Part shown: in pieces, positions 16,760-24,978 of the stretch | Layout of the letters: each line of letters opens with the position of its first letter | Numbering within the stretch: the stretch's first letter is position 1 | Assembly (NCBI RefSeq): GCF_016901995.1 | Contig: NZ_JACJLE010000038.1 | Location: forward strand, 1-42,379 | DNA from: Bacteroides caecigallinarum | GTDB lineage: Bacteria; Bacteroidota; Bacteroidia; Bacteroidales; Bacteroidaceae | Direction of reading: 5' to 3' | Length of the DNA stretch: 42,379 nucleotides | Translations under genes and position numbers: made by a program | Notes under the pieces: model-generated | What the model was told of the DNA's origin: nothing | The model's input: the letters and a program-made list of their open reading frames with translations, nothing else | The model's database searches: none

Positions 16760-19700
16760 TTATAATGTTACATTGATACCAAACATGAATGTCCTTGCAA
16801 GAGGATAAGTTCCATAATCCTCACCAGGTGTTAATGCATTGTCAGGGCGGGCATTAACTTCCGGATTATATCCACTATATTTTGTAAATGTAGCTAAATT
16901 CTGTCCAGATACATATAGTCTCAGTTTCTCTACATAAAAACGATTAGTCCATTTTTTAGGCAATGTATATCCCAATGACACATTCTGTAAGCGCAAATAT
17001 GAGCCATCTTCCAAATGCCAAGTAGAAGTTCTTCCGTTATAGCCAGTCTGTTTTCTATTAGCTTTATTCACCTGTCCATTTCCAGGTTGGTCTTCACTCT
17101 GCCAACGGTCCAATGCTATAGTTGTACCATTGACATTCCCTTCCATATTATCTATATATCTGCGATTAAGATTAAGTATCTTGTTACCAAATACACCCTG
17201 GAAATTAATATCCAAATCAAATCCTTTATACCACAACTTACCACCAAACCCATATGTAAATTTCGGCATATAGTTACCACAAACGGTACGATCCTTATCC
17301 AAATCCAAAACACCATCGCCATCAACATCCACGAAACGAAAATCACCTACTTTTGTATTCTCAAAATGAGGATATTTCTTCAAATCTTCTTCTGTCTCAA
17401 AAATACCATCCTGAACCAACAAATAATAATTGCCAATAGGTTTTCCTACTTCAGTAATGTAATAAGCATGTTCAACACTTCCAGAAGAAATAATAGGAGC
17501 ATTACTTGGTCCCAATGCCTTTACTTCATTAATATTTTTTGACCAATTTGCATTAAAAGAATAGCCAAAATCATCAGAAATATGTTTTTGTGAACTCAAT
17601 CCAATTTCCCATCCGCGATTATTAACTTTTCCTATATTCATCAATGATGTACTATAACCTGTTATTAATGGAACAGGAACACTCAGCAACATATCAGATG
17701 TATTCGTATTATAATAATCAACAGTAAATCCCAATAATCCATTAAACATCTGTACGTCAACACCAGCATTAACCATTTTATTTTTCTCCCAACTTAAATC
17801 TTCACGTTCTATATTATCCGGTTTATATCCATAAGACAACAATCCTTGCCCTGTTCCTAATATATAATTATCCAAAGACATTGTAGCCAAATGTTCATAA
17901 TTGCCTATTTGGAAATTACCTGTTACTCCATAACTTAAACGCAGTTTCAAATCATTAATAAAAGACAATGCAGTCTGTTCTTTAAAGAAGTTTTCTTCTG
18001 TTATACGCCAAGCAGCAGATGCGGAAGGGAAATATCCCCATCTATTATTTTTACCAAAACGAGATGATCCATCTGTACGAATAGCACCAGACAACATGTA
18101 TTTTCCAGAAAAACTATACTGTACACGTGCAAGATAAGAAGCAATAGACCATTGTGATTTTTCAGAATATCCTTTTGTTACAGTACCTCCTGATATTGTC
18201 TGAATATAATCATTAGGATAATCTGTTGCTGTAACATTATTGCTTTTAAATGTTTCCTTTTGAGCAGACTGAACCAAAATAGCAGTCAAATTATGTTTTT
18301 CATTAATAGTTGTATTATATGTCAACTGATTTTCAATAAGCCAGTTAAAATAGAAACTTGAGGAACTATATCCTTCCGGATTTGAAGGCATATCATAATA
18401 ATTCTTACCTTTAAGAGGCAATGCAGATTGACGATACTTATCATTATGAGCACCATAATAGTCTCCACCAAATGAAATTTTATACGTCAAACCTTTATAA
18501 AGTTCCAATTCTGCATAAACTTTTCCTATAATAGACATTCTATCAGTTACGTTAGATTGTAAATTTGCCATTGCTACCGGATTCAATACTTCATTATGCT
18601 GATAATCTGTTCCTATACGCCAATAGCCATTTCCTTGATAATTGTAAGAACCATCTTCATTATATACAGGCCAAACAGGTGGCATCATTAACGCAGATTG
18701 CACTATACCTCCTGCTCCAGAAGCATCAACACTATTAGATGTAGAATAAGAAGGAGCAAAATTTACCCCAAACTTCAATCGTTTGTATTTGCCATCTATA
18801 TTCATACGCATACTATACTTTTTGAAGTCCGAATTAATAATGATACCCTCTTTATTCATATAATTACCGGAAACAAAATAGTTCACACTATTTGCTTTAC
18901 CGGACAATGAGATATTATGCCCTGTTGTATTTGCAGTACGGAAAATAGCATCCTGCCAATCAGTATCTGTAAGCCCAGGTTGTCCTTCAAGATAAGGGAA
19001 GAGTTCAGCCGGGATTTGATGATATGATTGTGGTCTCACACTATTAGGGTCGTCAGGAGAAGCACCCGGTACTTCAGCCAAATATGCATTATTATGTCCG
19101 TCCCTTGCAAATTCAGCAAATTGGTAAGCATTCATCATTGGGAGTTTCTTTGAAACATTCTGAATACCATAATATCCATCATACTGTACTGTCAATTTCT
19201 CTGATGTTCCTTTTTTGGTTGTAATCAAAACAACACCATTTGAGCCACGGCTACCATATATTGCAGCTGCCGAAGCATCTTTCAATACTTCTATTGACTC
19301 AATATCATTAGTATTCATATTGGCAAATCCTCTTTCCATAGGAACACCATCTACTATATATAATGGGTCACTACCTGCATTAACAGTACTGATACCTCGA
19401 ACCCTAATACTGACACTACCTTCCGGATCACCACTCGGTGTAGTCACCTGTACACCAGGCATCTTACCAACAAGGGCCTGACGAAAATCTGAAGCCGGAT
19501 TATTTGCCAATGCTTCTGCTTTTACGGAAGAAACTGCCGTTGACACATCACGCTTCCTCTGAACACCATATCCTACTACAACCACCTCATCCAATACTTC
19601 AGTATCTTCATGCAGAACAAGTCTTGACAGATTCTTGTCTGTGGCTTTCAAGGTCATTGTCTTATAACCTATATAAGAAATATCAAGGGTAGAATTCTCC

Positions 19701-20158
19701 GGAACATCGTTTATTGTGAACTTACCGTCCATATCTGTTATAGTTCCGTTTGTCGTTCCTTTCACCAATACGCTGGCTCCAATTACAGGCTCACCGTTAG
19801 TATCTACTATTACACCTGATACGTTTTTTTTCTTCACTTGCTGACTACCATTTGACGATGTCTTGCCGTCTTTAAGATAAATCTTTTCTTCACCGATTTC
19901 GAAAGCGACGTTTGTGCCTGCAAACAGACGTTTCAAGACATCACCCAATTCCTCGTTGGTAGCACTGATACTGACATTTTGGTCCGGATTAACCGTAGGG
20001 CGACTGTAAGCCACACTTAAGCCTGTCTGCTTAGTGATGGCATCGAACACTTTCTCTAACTTGACATTCTGTAGATTGATTGTCACCTTCTGGGCATAGG
20101 CCGAATAGCCTGATGCCAGACTAAAGCATAATAATGCTAATAGAAATCTGATTCTCAT
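16760..20158 (-). CDS. SusC/RagA-family TonB-dependent transporter with STN domain
   Basis: 1132-residue outer-membrane transporter. Signal peptide to about residue 22, then a secretin/TonB short N-terminal (STN) domain (about 24-97; VTINLQNVKLEKVFDAITKQ), a carboxypeptidase-regulatory-like domain (about 113-200; VSGVIVDTNGEPVIGASVLV), the EVVVVGYG TonB-linked motif, the plug with LYIVDGVPMERG and SIEVLKDASAAAIYGSRGSNGV, and a 22-strand barrel ending FMFGINVTL. The STN domain is the periplasmic contact for FecR-type anti-sigma factors, and the FecR/ECF pair is encoded just upstream, so substrate binding probably induces the locus. The 690-bp gap to the anti-sigma gene holds an opposite-strand pair of micro-genes. 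No housekeeping-type promoter was found upstream, in keeping with ECF control. Confidence 0.97.
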   Translation of the reverse strand: MRIRFLLALLCFSLASGYSAYAQKVTINLQNVKLEKVFDAITKQTGLSVAYSRPTVNPDQNVSISATNEELGDVLKRLFAGTNVAFEIGEEKIYLKDGKTSSNGSQQVKKKNVSGVIVDTNGEPVIGASVLVKGTTNGTITDMDGKFTINDVPENSTLDISYIGYKTMTLKATDKNLSRLVLHEDTEVLDEVVVVGYGVQRKRDVSTAVSSVKAEALANNPASDFRQALVGKMPGVQVTTPSGDPEGSVSIRVRGISTVNAGSDPLYIVDGVPMERGFANMNTNDIESIEVLKDASAAAIYGSRGSNGVVLITTKKGTSEKLTVQYDGYYGIQNVSKKLPMMNAYQFAEFARDGHNNAYLAEVPGASPDDPNSVRPQSYHQIPAELFPYLEGQPGLTDTDWQDAIFRTANTTGHNISLSGKANSVNYFVSGNYMNKEGIIINSDFKKYSMRMNIDGKYKRLKFGVNFAPSYSTSNSVDASGAGGIVQSALMMPPVWPVYNEDGSYNYQGNGYWRIGTDYQHNEVLNPVAMANLQSNVTDRMSIIGKVYAELELYKGLTYKISFGGDYYGAHNDKYRQSALPLKGKNYYDMPSNPEGYSSSSFYFNWLIENQLTYNTTINEKHNLTAILVQSAQKETFKSNNVTATDYPNDYIQTISGGTVTKGYSEKSQWSIASYLARVQYSFSGKYMLSGAIRTDGSSRFGKNNRWGYFPSASAAWRITEENFFKEQTALSFINDLKLRLSYGVTGNFQIGNYEHLATMSLDNYILGTGQGLLSYGYKPDNIEREDLSWEKNKMVNAGVDVQMFNGLLGFTVDYYNTNTSDMLLSVPVPLITGYSTSLMNIGKVNNRGWEIGLSSQKHISDDFGYSFNANWSKNINEVKALGPSNAPIISSGSVEHAYYITEVGKPIGNYYLLVQDGIFETEEDLKKYPHFENTKVGDFRFVDVDGDGVLDLDKDRTVCGNYMPKFTYGFGGKLWYKGFDLDINFQGVFGNKILNLNRRYIDNMEGNVNGTTIALDRWQSEDQPGNGQVNKANRKQTGYNGRTSTWHLEDGSYLRLQNVSLGYTLPKKWTNRFYVEKLRLYVSGQNLATFTKYSGYNPEVNARPDNALTPGEDYGTYPLARTFMFGINVTL

Positions 20159-20385
20159 ACATTAGAATTTAATTAATAAAAATAGTAATTTGTTTTATCA
20201 GTTGACACACGAAAACAGAAAATGGGTGAGAGAAATATGAAGTTTTTTTCATCTAAGTACTTTTAAAAATATGACAAGTCTAAAAATCAAGCAATTACAT
20301 ATACAAAAAAATCTGTTAATATAAGAAACGACTTAATAAAACACCATTTTTTCGCTGTTTACATGCATAATACAACCAAAAACGC

Positions 20386-20393
20386 TATATTTG
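20386..20393 (+). promoter_or_regulatory. -7 box of the first micro-gene pair
   Basis: TATATTTG fits the Bacteroides -7 consensus TAnnTTTG exactly and lies 47 bp before the ATG at 20440. No clear TTTG box is seen 19-21 bp upstream, so the promoter is probable rather than certain. Confidence 0.5.
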
Positions 20394-20439
20394 TACTGTT
20401 CGAAATCACAGACGGTTTTCATTTGATTTTTATTGGCTT

Positions 20440-20625
20440 ATGAAAAAAGAATTTGGCAAATGGCTAATGGATATAGCCAAATATATGGTTACAGCACTTT
20501 TACTGTCTTCAACCTTTGGAAATATGAATAATCCGCTGATTGTGGCATGTGTTGTTGTTGCTTCAGCATCGACATTGGGAGCCGGACTTTGGTTAATTAG
20601 TAATACAGAAAAAAAAGAAAGTTAA
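20440..20625 (+). CDS. small two-helix membrane protein (copy A)
   Basis: 61 residues: an amphipathic N-terminus (MKKEFGKWLMDIAKYM) then two hydrophobic stretches (about 16-28 and 33-54) and a charged tail (NTEKKES). It aligns end to end with the protein at 31010-31198: both have (K)E-x-G-x-(W/Y)L-x-D-(I/V)-x-KY-(M/V) at the N-terminus, a second helix ending in GL and a Lys/Glu tail. I recall such proteins under a DUF6722-type label in Bacteroidales but could not check this. A 33-residue membrane micro-gene follows two bases after the stop. The pair is transcribed opposite to the flanking anti-sigma and susC genes. Function unknown. Confidence 0.75.
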   Translation: MKKEFGKWLMDIAKYMVTALLLSSTFGNMNNPLIVACVVVASASTLGAGLWLISNTEKKES

Positions 20626-20627
20626 TT

Positions 20628-20729
20628 ATGGGAGCAATCGTAGTTTCAGCTTTTGTTACAATTGTAGCAATCGTAGGTGTAATTTACTTCAACCACCAAG
20701 ACAAGAAAAAGGCTCAAAAAGCCAAATGA
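20628..20729 (+). CDS. 33-residue single-helix membrane microprotein (copy A)
   Basis: ATG at 20628, two bases after the preceding stop. The product begins MGAIVVSAFVTIVAIVGVIY, a single membrane helix, and ends with a strongly basic tail (NHQDKKKAQKAK). It is immediately followed by a strong inverted-repeat terminator. A gene with the same plan (one helix and basic tail, directly after a two-helix partner) is found at 31198-31308. The repeated pairing is the best evidence that this very short frame is real. Function unknown; a small membrane complex with its partner is plausible. Confidence 0.6.
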   Translation: MGAIVVSAFVTIVAIVGVIYFNHQDKKKAQKAK

Positions 20730-20785
20730 GAAAGGAACTGGTTGTATTTCCATTCCTACCGTAATATTAATGATATGAAAAAAAT

Positions 20786-20834
20786 AAAAGTTGCCTTGAC
20801 AAATAGACTGATTTCTGATGTCAAGGCAACTTTT
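20786..20834. terminator. two-way terminator after the micro-gene pair and fecR
   Basis: Perfect 16-bp inverted repeat, AAAAGTTGCCTTGACA (20786-20801) and TGTCAAGGCAACTTTT (20819-20834), 17-base loop, with T-runs outside both arms. It lies between the converging micro-gene pair and the anti-sigma gene. Confidence 0.88.
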
Positions 20835-20848
20835 AATTTTTAAATAAT

Positions 20849-21844
20849 TCATTTCTTCAAAGATACATACACCTTTGCCGACAGTTCGTCATATCTGAAA
20901 GACAGAGGAGATATTTTTTCCAGATCCTCAAGCACCTTCTCAATCAGTGTATGTCTGGAAACGAGTGTTATATGCAAATCCGACGGAATATCATTTTCCA
21001 CAACAAAATCTACATTATACCAGCGACCAAGACGGATAAGCACTTCATTGAAAGGAGCGTCATTGAATGATATGACATTGCTTTTCCATACTGATGATGC
21101 GCCTGTATCTGTATTTCGGTTCACACGATATGAACGTGTTGCCTTGTTATATATTACGCACTCACCTGGAGATACCGGTACTTCCTCATCAGAAAGCAAT
21201 TTAAGATTTATCCTTCCTTCATCAAGATTAACCTTTATATCGTCATTTTCCGGATATGCCTCTACATTGAAAGAAGTACCGAGTACACGTATGGACGGAC
21301 CGTTAAGGTTTACCACAAACGGACGGTTCTTGTTTTTCGCCACTACAAAGTATGCCTCTCCCTTCAATTCTACCGTACGTTCGGAAATACCGAACTTGCG
21401 AGGATAACGCATGTACGAGTCGGAGTTTATATAAACCTTAGTACCATCCTGAAACATCATTTGCATACGTTCCCCTTTAGGTACGTATATTTCGGCATAC
21501 TCGCCTCCGCCAAATATATCCACTCTGGTGTTAAGATGAAGATATAATCCCAATATAAGCACCAATGGCAGAAGCACTGCGGCAGCACGCAATGTCCACC
21601 GTCTGATATTCTTGTTTCGTATGCGTATATTTATTGTCTGAAACATCTTATCCGACGGAACACTGTGGTCTATCAGCAAATCGGCATTATCAAGCGGCAA
21701 TGAATTGATGTCTTCATCGAAGTTCTTTGACAGATACTCCGAACCTTCATCCGTCGCAAACCACTTTGCCACCTTTCTTGCTTCCTCCGGAGTAGCTAAT
21801 CCGGCCAGCACTTTTTCTATTTGTTTGTCATCTGGTCTGTTCAT
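20849..21844 (-). CDS. FecR-family anti-sigma factor
   Basis: 331-residue inner-membrane regulator. A cytoplasmic N-terminal sigma-binding part (1-80), a single membrane helix (about 83-104, in a run with AAAVLLPLVLILGLYL) and a periplasmic FecR domain with the hallmark strings EIYVPKGERMQMMFQDGTKVYINS (about 118-141), TVELKGEAYFVVAK (158-170) and IRVLGTSFNVEAYP, then a C-terminal DUF4974-like segment that would contact the STN domain of the transporter. It starts 24 bp after the ECF sigma gene, so the two are co-transcribed. It ends at a strong terminator, so susC has its own promoter. Confidence 0.95.
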   Translation of the reverse strand: MNRPDDKQIEKVLAGLATPEEARKVAKWFATDEGSEYLSKNFDEDINSLPLDNADLLIDHSVPSDKMFQTINIRIRNKNIRRWTLRAAAVLLPLVLILGLYLHLNTRVDIFGGGEYAEIYVPKGERMQMMFQDGTKVYINSDSYMRYPRKFGISERTVELKGEAYFVVAKNKNRPFVVNLNGPSIRVLGTSFNVEAYPENDDIKVNLDEGRINLKLLSDEEVPVSPGECVIYNKATRSYRVNRNTDTGASSVWKSNVISFNDAPFNEVLIRLGRWYNVDFVVENDIPSDLHITLVSRHTLIEKVLEDLEKISPLSFRYDELSAKVYVSLKK

Positions 21845-21868
21845 ATTCTATATTAGTCTATTATCTTA

Positions 21869-22471
21869 TTAGACACCCATCACGCCTAAAAGTATAAGGA
21901 AAAGTATTATCATTAACATTTTTTTGAGATGTATCCGCAATAGTTTCAACGCTTCCGAATAATGTGTCTTTATAGTATTGACTGACAGGTTCATACGTTC
22001 GGCAATTTCCTTGTTCGACAATTCTTCGCGCACTTTCAGCAGACAAATCTCGCGTTTCTGTTCAGGCAGTTTGTCCAATGCCTTGTAAAAGATGTCCATC
22101 CTTTCCCTGTTTTCAAATTTTTCTACAAAATCGTCTGCAAACTCGGATGCCCTTTGTGCCAGTTCATATTGTTTCTCTATCGCTGAATTTTCATTACGGA
22201 TTACATTCAATACGTAATTCTTTGTCATCGTAAACAGATAGTTCTTCAGACTTATACCGATATTCAAATCCGAACGATATTCCCAAAGACGTACAAAAAC
22301 ATATTGCACGGCTTCTTCTGCCTTTTCCTTATCCATAAGATAACGGTAAGATACAGAATACAGCAAACGGTGATATTTGTTGTAAGCTTCTGTGAAAGCC
22401 ATCTTATCTCCGTTTTCTATAAGATTGAATAATTGCTCGTCTGAAAAACTAAAATACTTGGACACTTTCAT
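21869..22471 (-). CDS. ECF RNA polymerase sigma factor
   Basis: 200-residue sigma-70 family ECF regulator. Region 2 is seen at about 24-90 (FTEAYNKYHRLLYSVSYRY, EEAVQYVFVRLWEYR) and region 4 at about 133-180 (LPEQKREICLLKVREELSNKEI and the helix-turn-helix NLSVNTIKTHYSEAL). It is the first gene of a sigma/anti-sigma pair and presumably directs susC transcription. An odd trait is the C-terminal tail after HLKKM: about 15 strongly hydrophobic residues (LMIILFLILLGVMGV, 186-200) that could form a short membrane anchor. The ATG at 22471 gives the usual ECF N-terminus. Confidence 0.95.
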   Translation of the reverse strand: MKVSKYFSFSDEQLFNLIENGDKMAFTEAYNKYHRLLYSVSYRYLMDKEKAEEAVQYVFVRLWEYRSDLNIGISLKNYLFTMTKNYVLNVIRNENSAIEKQYELAQRASEFADDFVEKFENRERMDIFYKALDKLPEQKREICLLKVREELSNKEIAERMNLSVNTIKTHYSEALKLLRIHLKKMLMIILFLILLGVMGV

Positions 22472-22494
22472 AATGAACAGTTCTTTTTGCGGAA

Positions 22495-22502
22495 CAAATA
22501 TA
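22495..22502 (-). promoter_or_regulatory. -7 box of the ECF sigma operon
   Basis: On the minus strand the sequence reads TATATTTG, an exact TAnnTTTG match, 23 bp before the sigma-factor ATG. The -33 position is weak. Confidence 0.42.
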
Positions 22503-22693
22503 CAATTATTAAAATTAAAGAACAGCTATCGGATGATTTTTTCATAAAAACAGCATTCTCGGACAAATACAAATAACCTTAGAAACTATTTTTAATACAA
22601 GGTTTTACATTACTCTAACATCAAGTCTTTATTTTACATATATTTTATTACTTTTTTTCATGTCAACATTATATATATGTAGCCTTAATTTAC

Positions 22694-22701
22694 TATCTTT
22701 G
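22694..22701 (+). promoter_or_regulatory. -7 box of the antiporter gene
   Basis: TATCTTTG is an exact TAnnTTTG match 43 bp before the antiporter ATG. The region 19-21 bp upstream is A/T-only with no TTTG. The rest of the 273-bp divergent spacer between sigma and antiporter genes shows only A+T-rich DNA. Confidence 0.45.
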
Positions 22702-22744
22702 TTTTATGACCTCGTAATTATTGTAATAATTAATAAACTTTACC

Positions 22745-24883
22745 ATGGAAGAATTTGCATTTCTGCAACCTTTGCTGCTCACTATAACAGGATTGATTAT
22801 AGGGGCACTACTTAAATCATTACTAAAACACAGTCGTTTTCCCTACACAGTAGGATTGTTCGCCATCGGACTTCTGGTAGGAATACTGAACCGTACGGGA
22901 ATATTCAATTCATTGCCTCAAATAACGGAAGCTGTAGATAGTGTGGCGGATATAAATCCCGACCTTATACTGTATCTTTTCCTTCCTATACTTATATTCG
23001 ATGCAGCATACGAGCTGAATATGCATATCTTCAAAAAAACACTGGCGAACGCTACCCTGCTTGCTGCACCGGGACTTGTTATCTGCATGATTCTCACCGG
23101 AGTGCTGATGGTTGGAATAGGTCTGGTTATACCTGGATACGAAAACTGGACATGGGCATTTGCCCTGATGTTCGGAGCATTGATCAGTGCTACCGACCCT
23201 GTTGCTGTAGTTGCTCTGCTTCACGAACTGAAAACCAGCAAACGCTTTTCTACACTTGTAGATGCCGAATCATTGCTCAATGATGGTACCGGTATCGTAT
23301 GCTTCATGCTGTTCTTCGGAGTATATGCCGCAACAGGCGGTTCGGACAGTTCACCGGTTATGGAATTCATAAAGGTGATAAGCATAAGTACCATCCTGGG
23401 ATATTTCCTTGCACGTGTAGTGATATGGTTCATTACTAGAATAAACTCCGAAGAGATGATACAGAACAGTGTGATCATCCTTTCGGCATACGTCACTTTC
23501 ATCATTTCACAATTCTATCTTGGTGTTTCCGGAGTCATAGCACTCGTCGCATTCGGTCTTACCGTTACATACACAGGTAAACCAAGATTGAAACCGCAAG
23601 TAAACAATTTCATGGAACATTTCTGGGAACTTGCAACATATATAGCAAACACACTTATTTTCATCATAGTGGGTATTGTAATATCAGAAAAAGTAACCTT
23701 CTCATGGAGTGCATTCGGAGTACTCATACTGATATATATTTTCCTCAACCTGTTCCGCTACGCCATGATTTCTATGCTATATCCTGTAATGAAAAGAATG
23801 GGCTACGGACTGACAAAACGCGAATCGGTAATACTTACATGGGGAGGATTACGTGGCGCGCTTGCCATGACTTTAGCGTTGATGGTATCATATACCGAAG
23901 CGATACCGGAAGATATCAGAAACCAGATTTTGTTTTTCACTGCCGGTATAGTTACACTGACTCTTTGTATAAACGCCACAACAATGCGCTGGCTGCTCAA
24001 CAGGCTTGGACTGATCAGTGTTCCTTCGGCAAGAGTAAAACTGGATTACAATATCCACAAACATATCAGAGAAAACTCTGAGAAATATTTGGAAAGGCTG
24101 AAAGCAAGAGACCATCTGACTGGAGCAAACTGGATAAAAGTTGAACACTATATGGCGTCAGCTCCGGTAGCCCCAATAGTGGAAGCAAAAGACAAAGATG
24201 TAATATCAGAAATACGTCTGAAAGTCCTTGACAGAGAGAAAGCCACATGTAAAGCCATCTACGAAGAAGGTATCATATCCGAAACCGCTTTCCGCAGATT
24301 GATGAACTCACTGGACGAACTGTACGACCACGATGGAAAATACACTCTGGACTACAGAAACTCCATCTTCAAATTCTGCGACCGCAGCAGTACGATCAAT
24401 GCTCTGAGAAAAACTCCAGTAATACACGACTGGATAAGTTTCTATTTCCGCGAGCGCATTACTGTAGTTTATGATTTGGGACGTGGTTTCATCATTCTTC
24501 AGAAAGAGAATTTGAAGTTGATAGACGAACTGAAAACTTCCAACCTTCTCGATGATGAGCAGAAAGCCGTATTGCCAACACTGAAATCGGAAATAGAGAA
24601 TAATATCTCACGTATGGATGTAGTTATAAGCACTCTGGCTGAAGAGTTTCCTAAAGCTTACGGACATGCCCTTACGCTGAAGTCCATACGTATGTTGCTA
24701 AGCAACGAGAAACGTACTGTCAAGCAGATGATAAACAACGGTATCATAAGCGAGAAGGACGCTGAACCTCTGATTGAAAACATAGAGGAACGTGCGGACG
24801 AGGTAAACTCATTCAGCCATACCATTCCGGCATCGATACTTCGCTGGATGTTCTTCGTTAGAAAAAAGAAAGAATGGAAATAA
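22745..24883 (+). CDS. CPA1-family Na+/H+ antiporter
   Basis: 712-residue inner-membrane cation/proton antiporter. About 12 membrane helices span residues 8-420. The CPA1 signature is present: ALISATDPVAVVALLHEL, then DAESLLNDGTGIVCFMLFF with the ion-binding Asn-Asp pair, and the downstream TWGGLRGALAMTLALMV with the conserved Arg. A long hydrophilic C-terminal part (about 425-712), helical and charged, is of the kind seen in NhaP/NHE-type exchangers and in Bacteroidetes homologues. The likely role is pH and sodium homeostasis. It stands alone, divergent from the sigma gene, and ends at a strong terminator. Confidence 0.93.
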   Translation: MEEFAFLQPLLLTITGLIIGALLKSLLKHSRFPYTVGLFAIGLLVGILNRTGIFNSLPQITEAVDSVADINPDLILYLFLPILIFDAAYELNMHIFKKTLANATLLAAPGLVICMILTGVLMVGIGLVIPGYENWTWAFALMFGALISATDPVAVVALLHELKTSKRFSTLVDAESLLNDGTGIVCFMLFFGVYAATGGSDSSPVMEFIKVISISTILGYFLARVVIWFITRINSEEMIQNSVIILSAYVTFIISQFYLGVSGVIALVAFGLTVTYTGKPRLKPQVNNFMEHFWELATYIANTLIFIIVGIVISEKVTFSWSAFGVLILIYIFLNLFRYAMISMLYPVMKRMGYGLTKRESVILTWGGLRGALAMTLALMVSYTEAIPEDIRNQILFFTAGIVTLTLCINATTMRWLLNRLGLISVPSARVKLDYNIHKHIRENSEKYLERLKARDHLTGANWIKVEHYMASAPVAPIVEAKDKDVISEIRLKVLDREKATCKAIYEEGIISETAFRRLMNSLDELYDHDGKYTLDYRNSIFKFCDRSSTINALRKTPVIHDWISFYFRERITVVYDLGRGFIILQKENLKLIDELKTSNLLDDEQKAVLPTLKSEIENNISRMDVVISTLAEEFPKAYGHALTLKSIRMLLSNEKRTVKQMINNGIISEKDAEPLIENIEERADEVNSFSHTIPASILRWMFFVRKKKEWK

Positions 24884-24903
24884 TAGATAAGACATAGAAA
24901 TAA

Positions 24904-24956
24904 AATAAAGGCTGTTTCTTTTGTGATGGTATATTACACAAGAAACAGCCTTTATT
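24904..24956. terminator. two-way terminator between antiporter and GH20 genes
   Basis: Perfect 17-bp inverted repeat: AATAAAGGCTGTTTCTT (24904-24920) and AAGAAACAGCCTTTATT (24940-24956), with extra GTG/CAC pairing possible in the loop and T-runs on both sides. It serves two converging genes. Confidence 0.9.
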
Positions 24957-24978
24957 ATTTTATATCATTTCATTAATA

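Noticed and set aside
17015..17542. 175-codon plus-strand frame inside susC.
   Set aside because: Antisense to a clear SusC barrel; the product is rich in Ile, Thr and Phe with no family features, as expected from antisense of a beta-barrel gene.
20646..20852. 68-codon minus-strand frame over the micro-gene and terminator.
   Set aside because: It runs through a strong terminator hairpin and opposes a coupled micro-gene that has a paralogous pair elsewhere.
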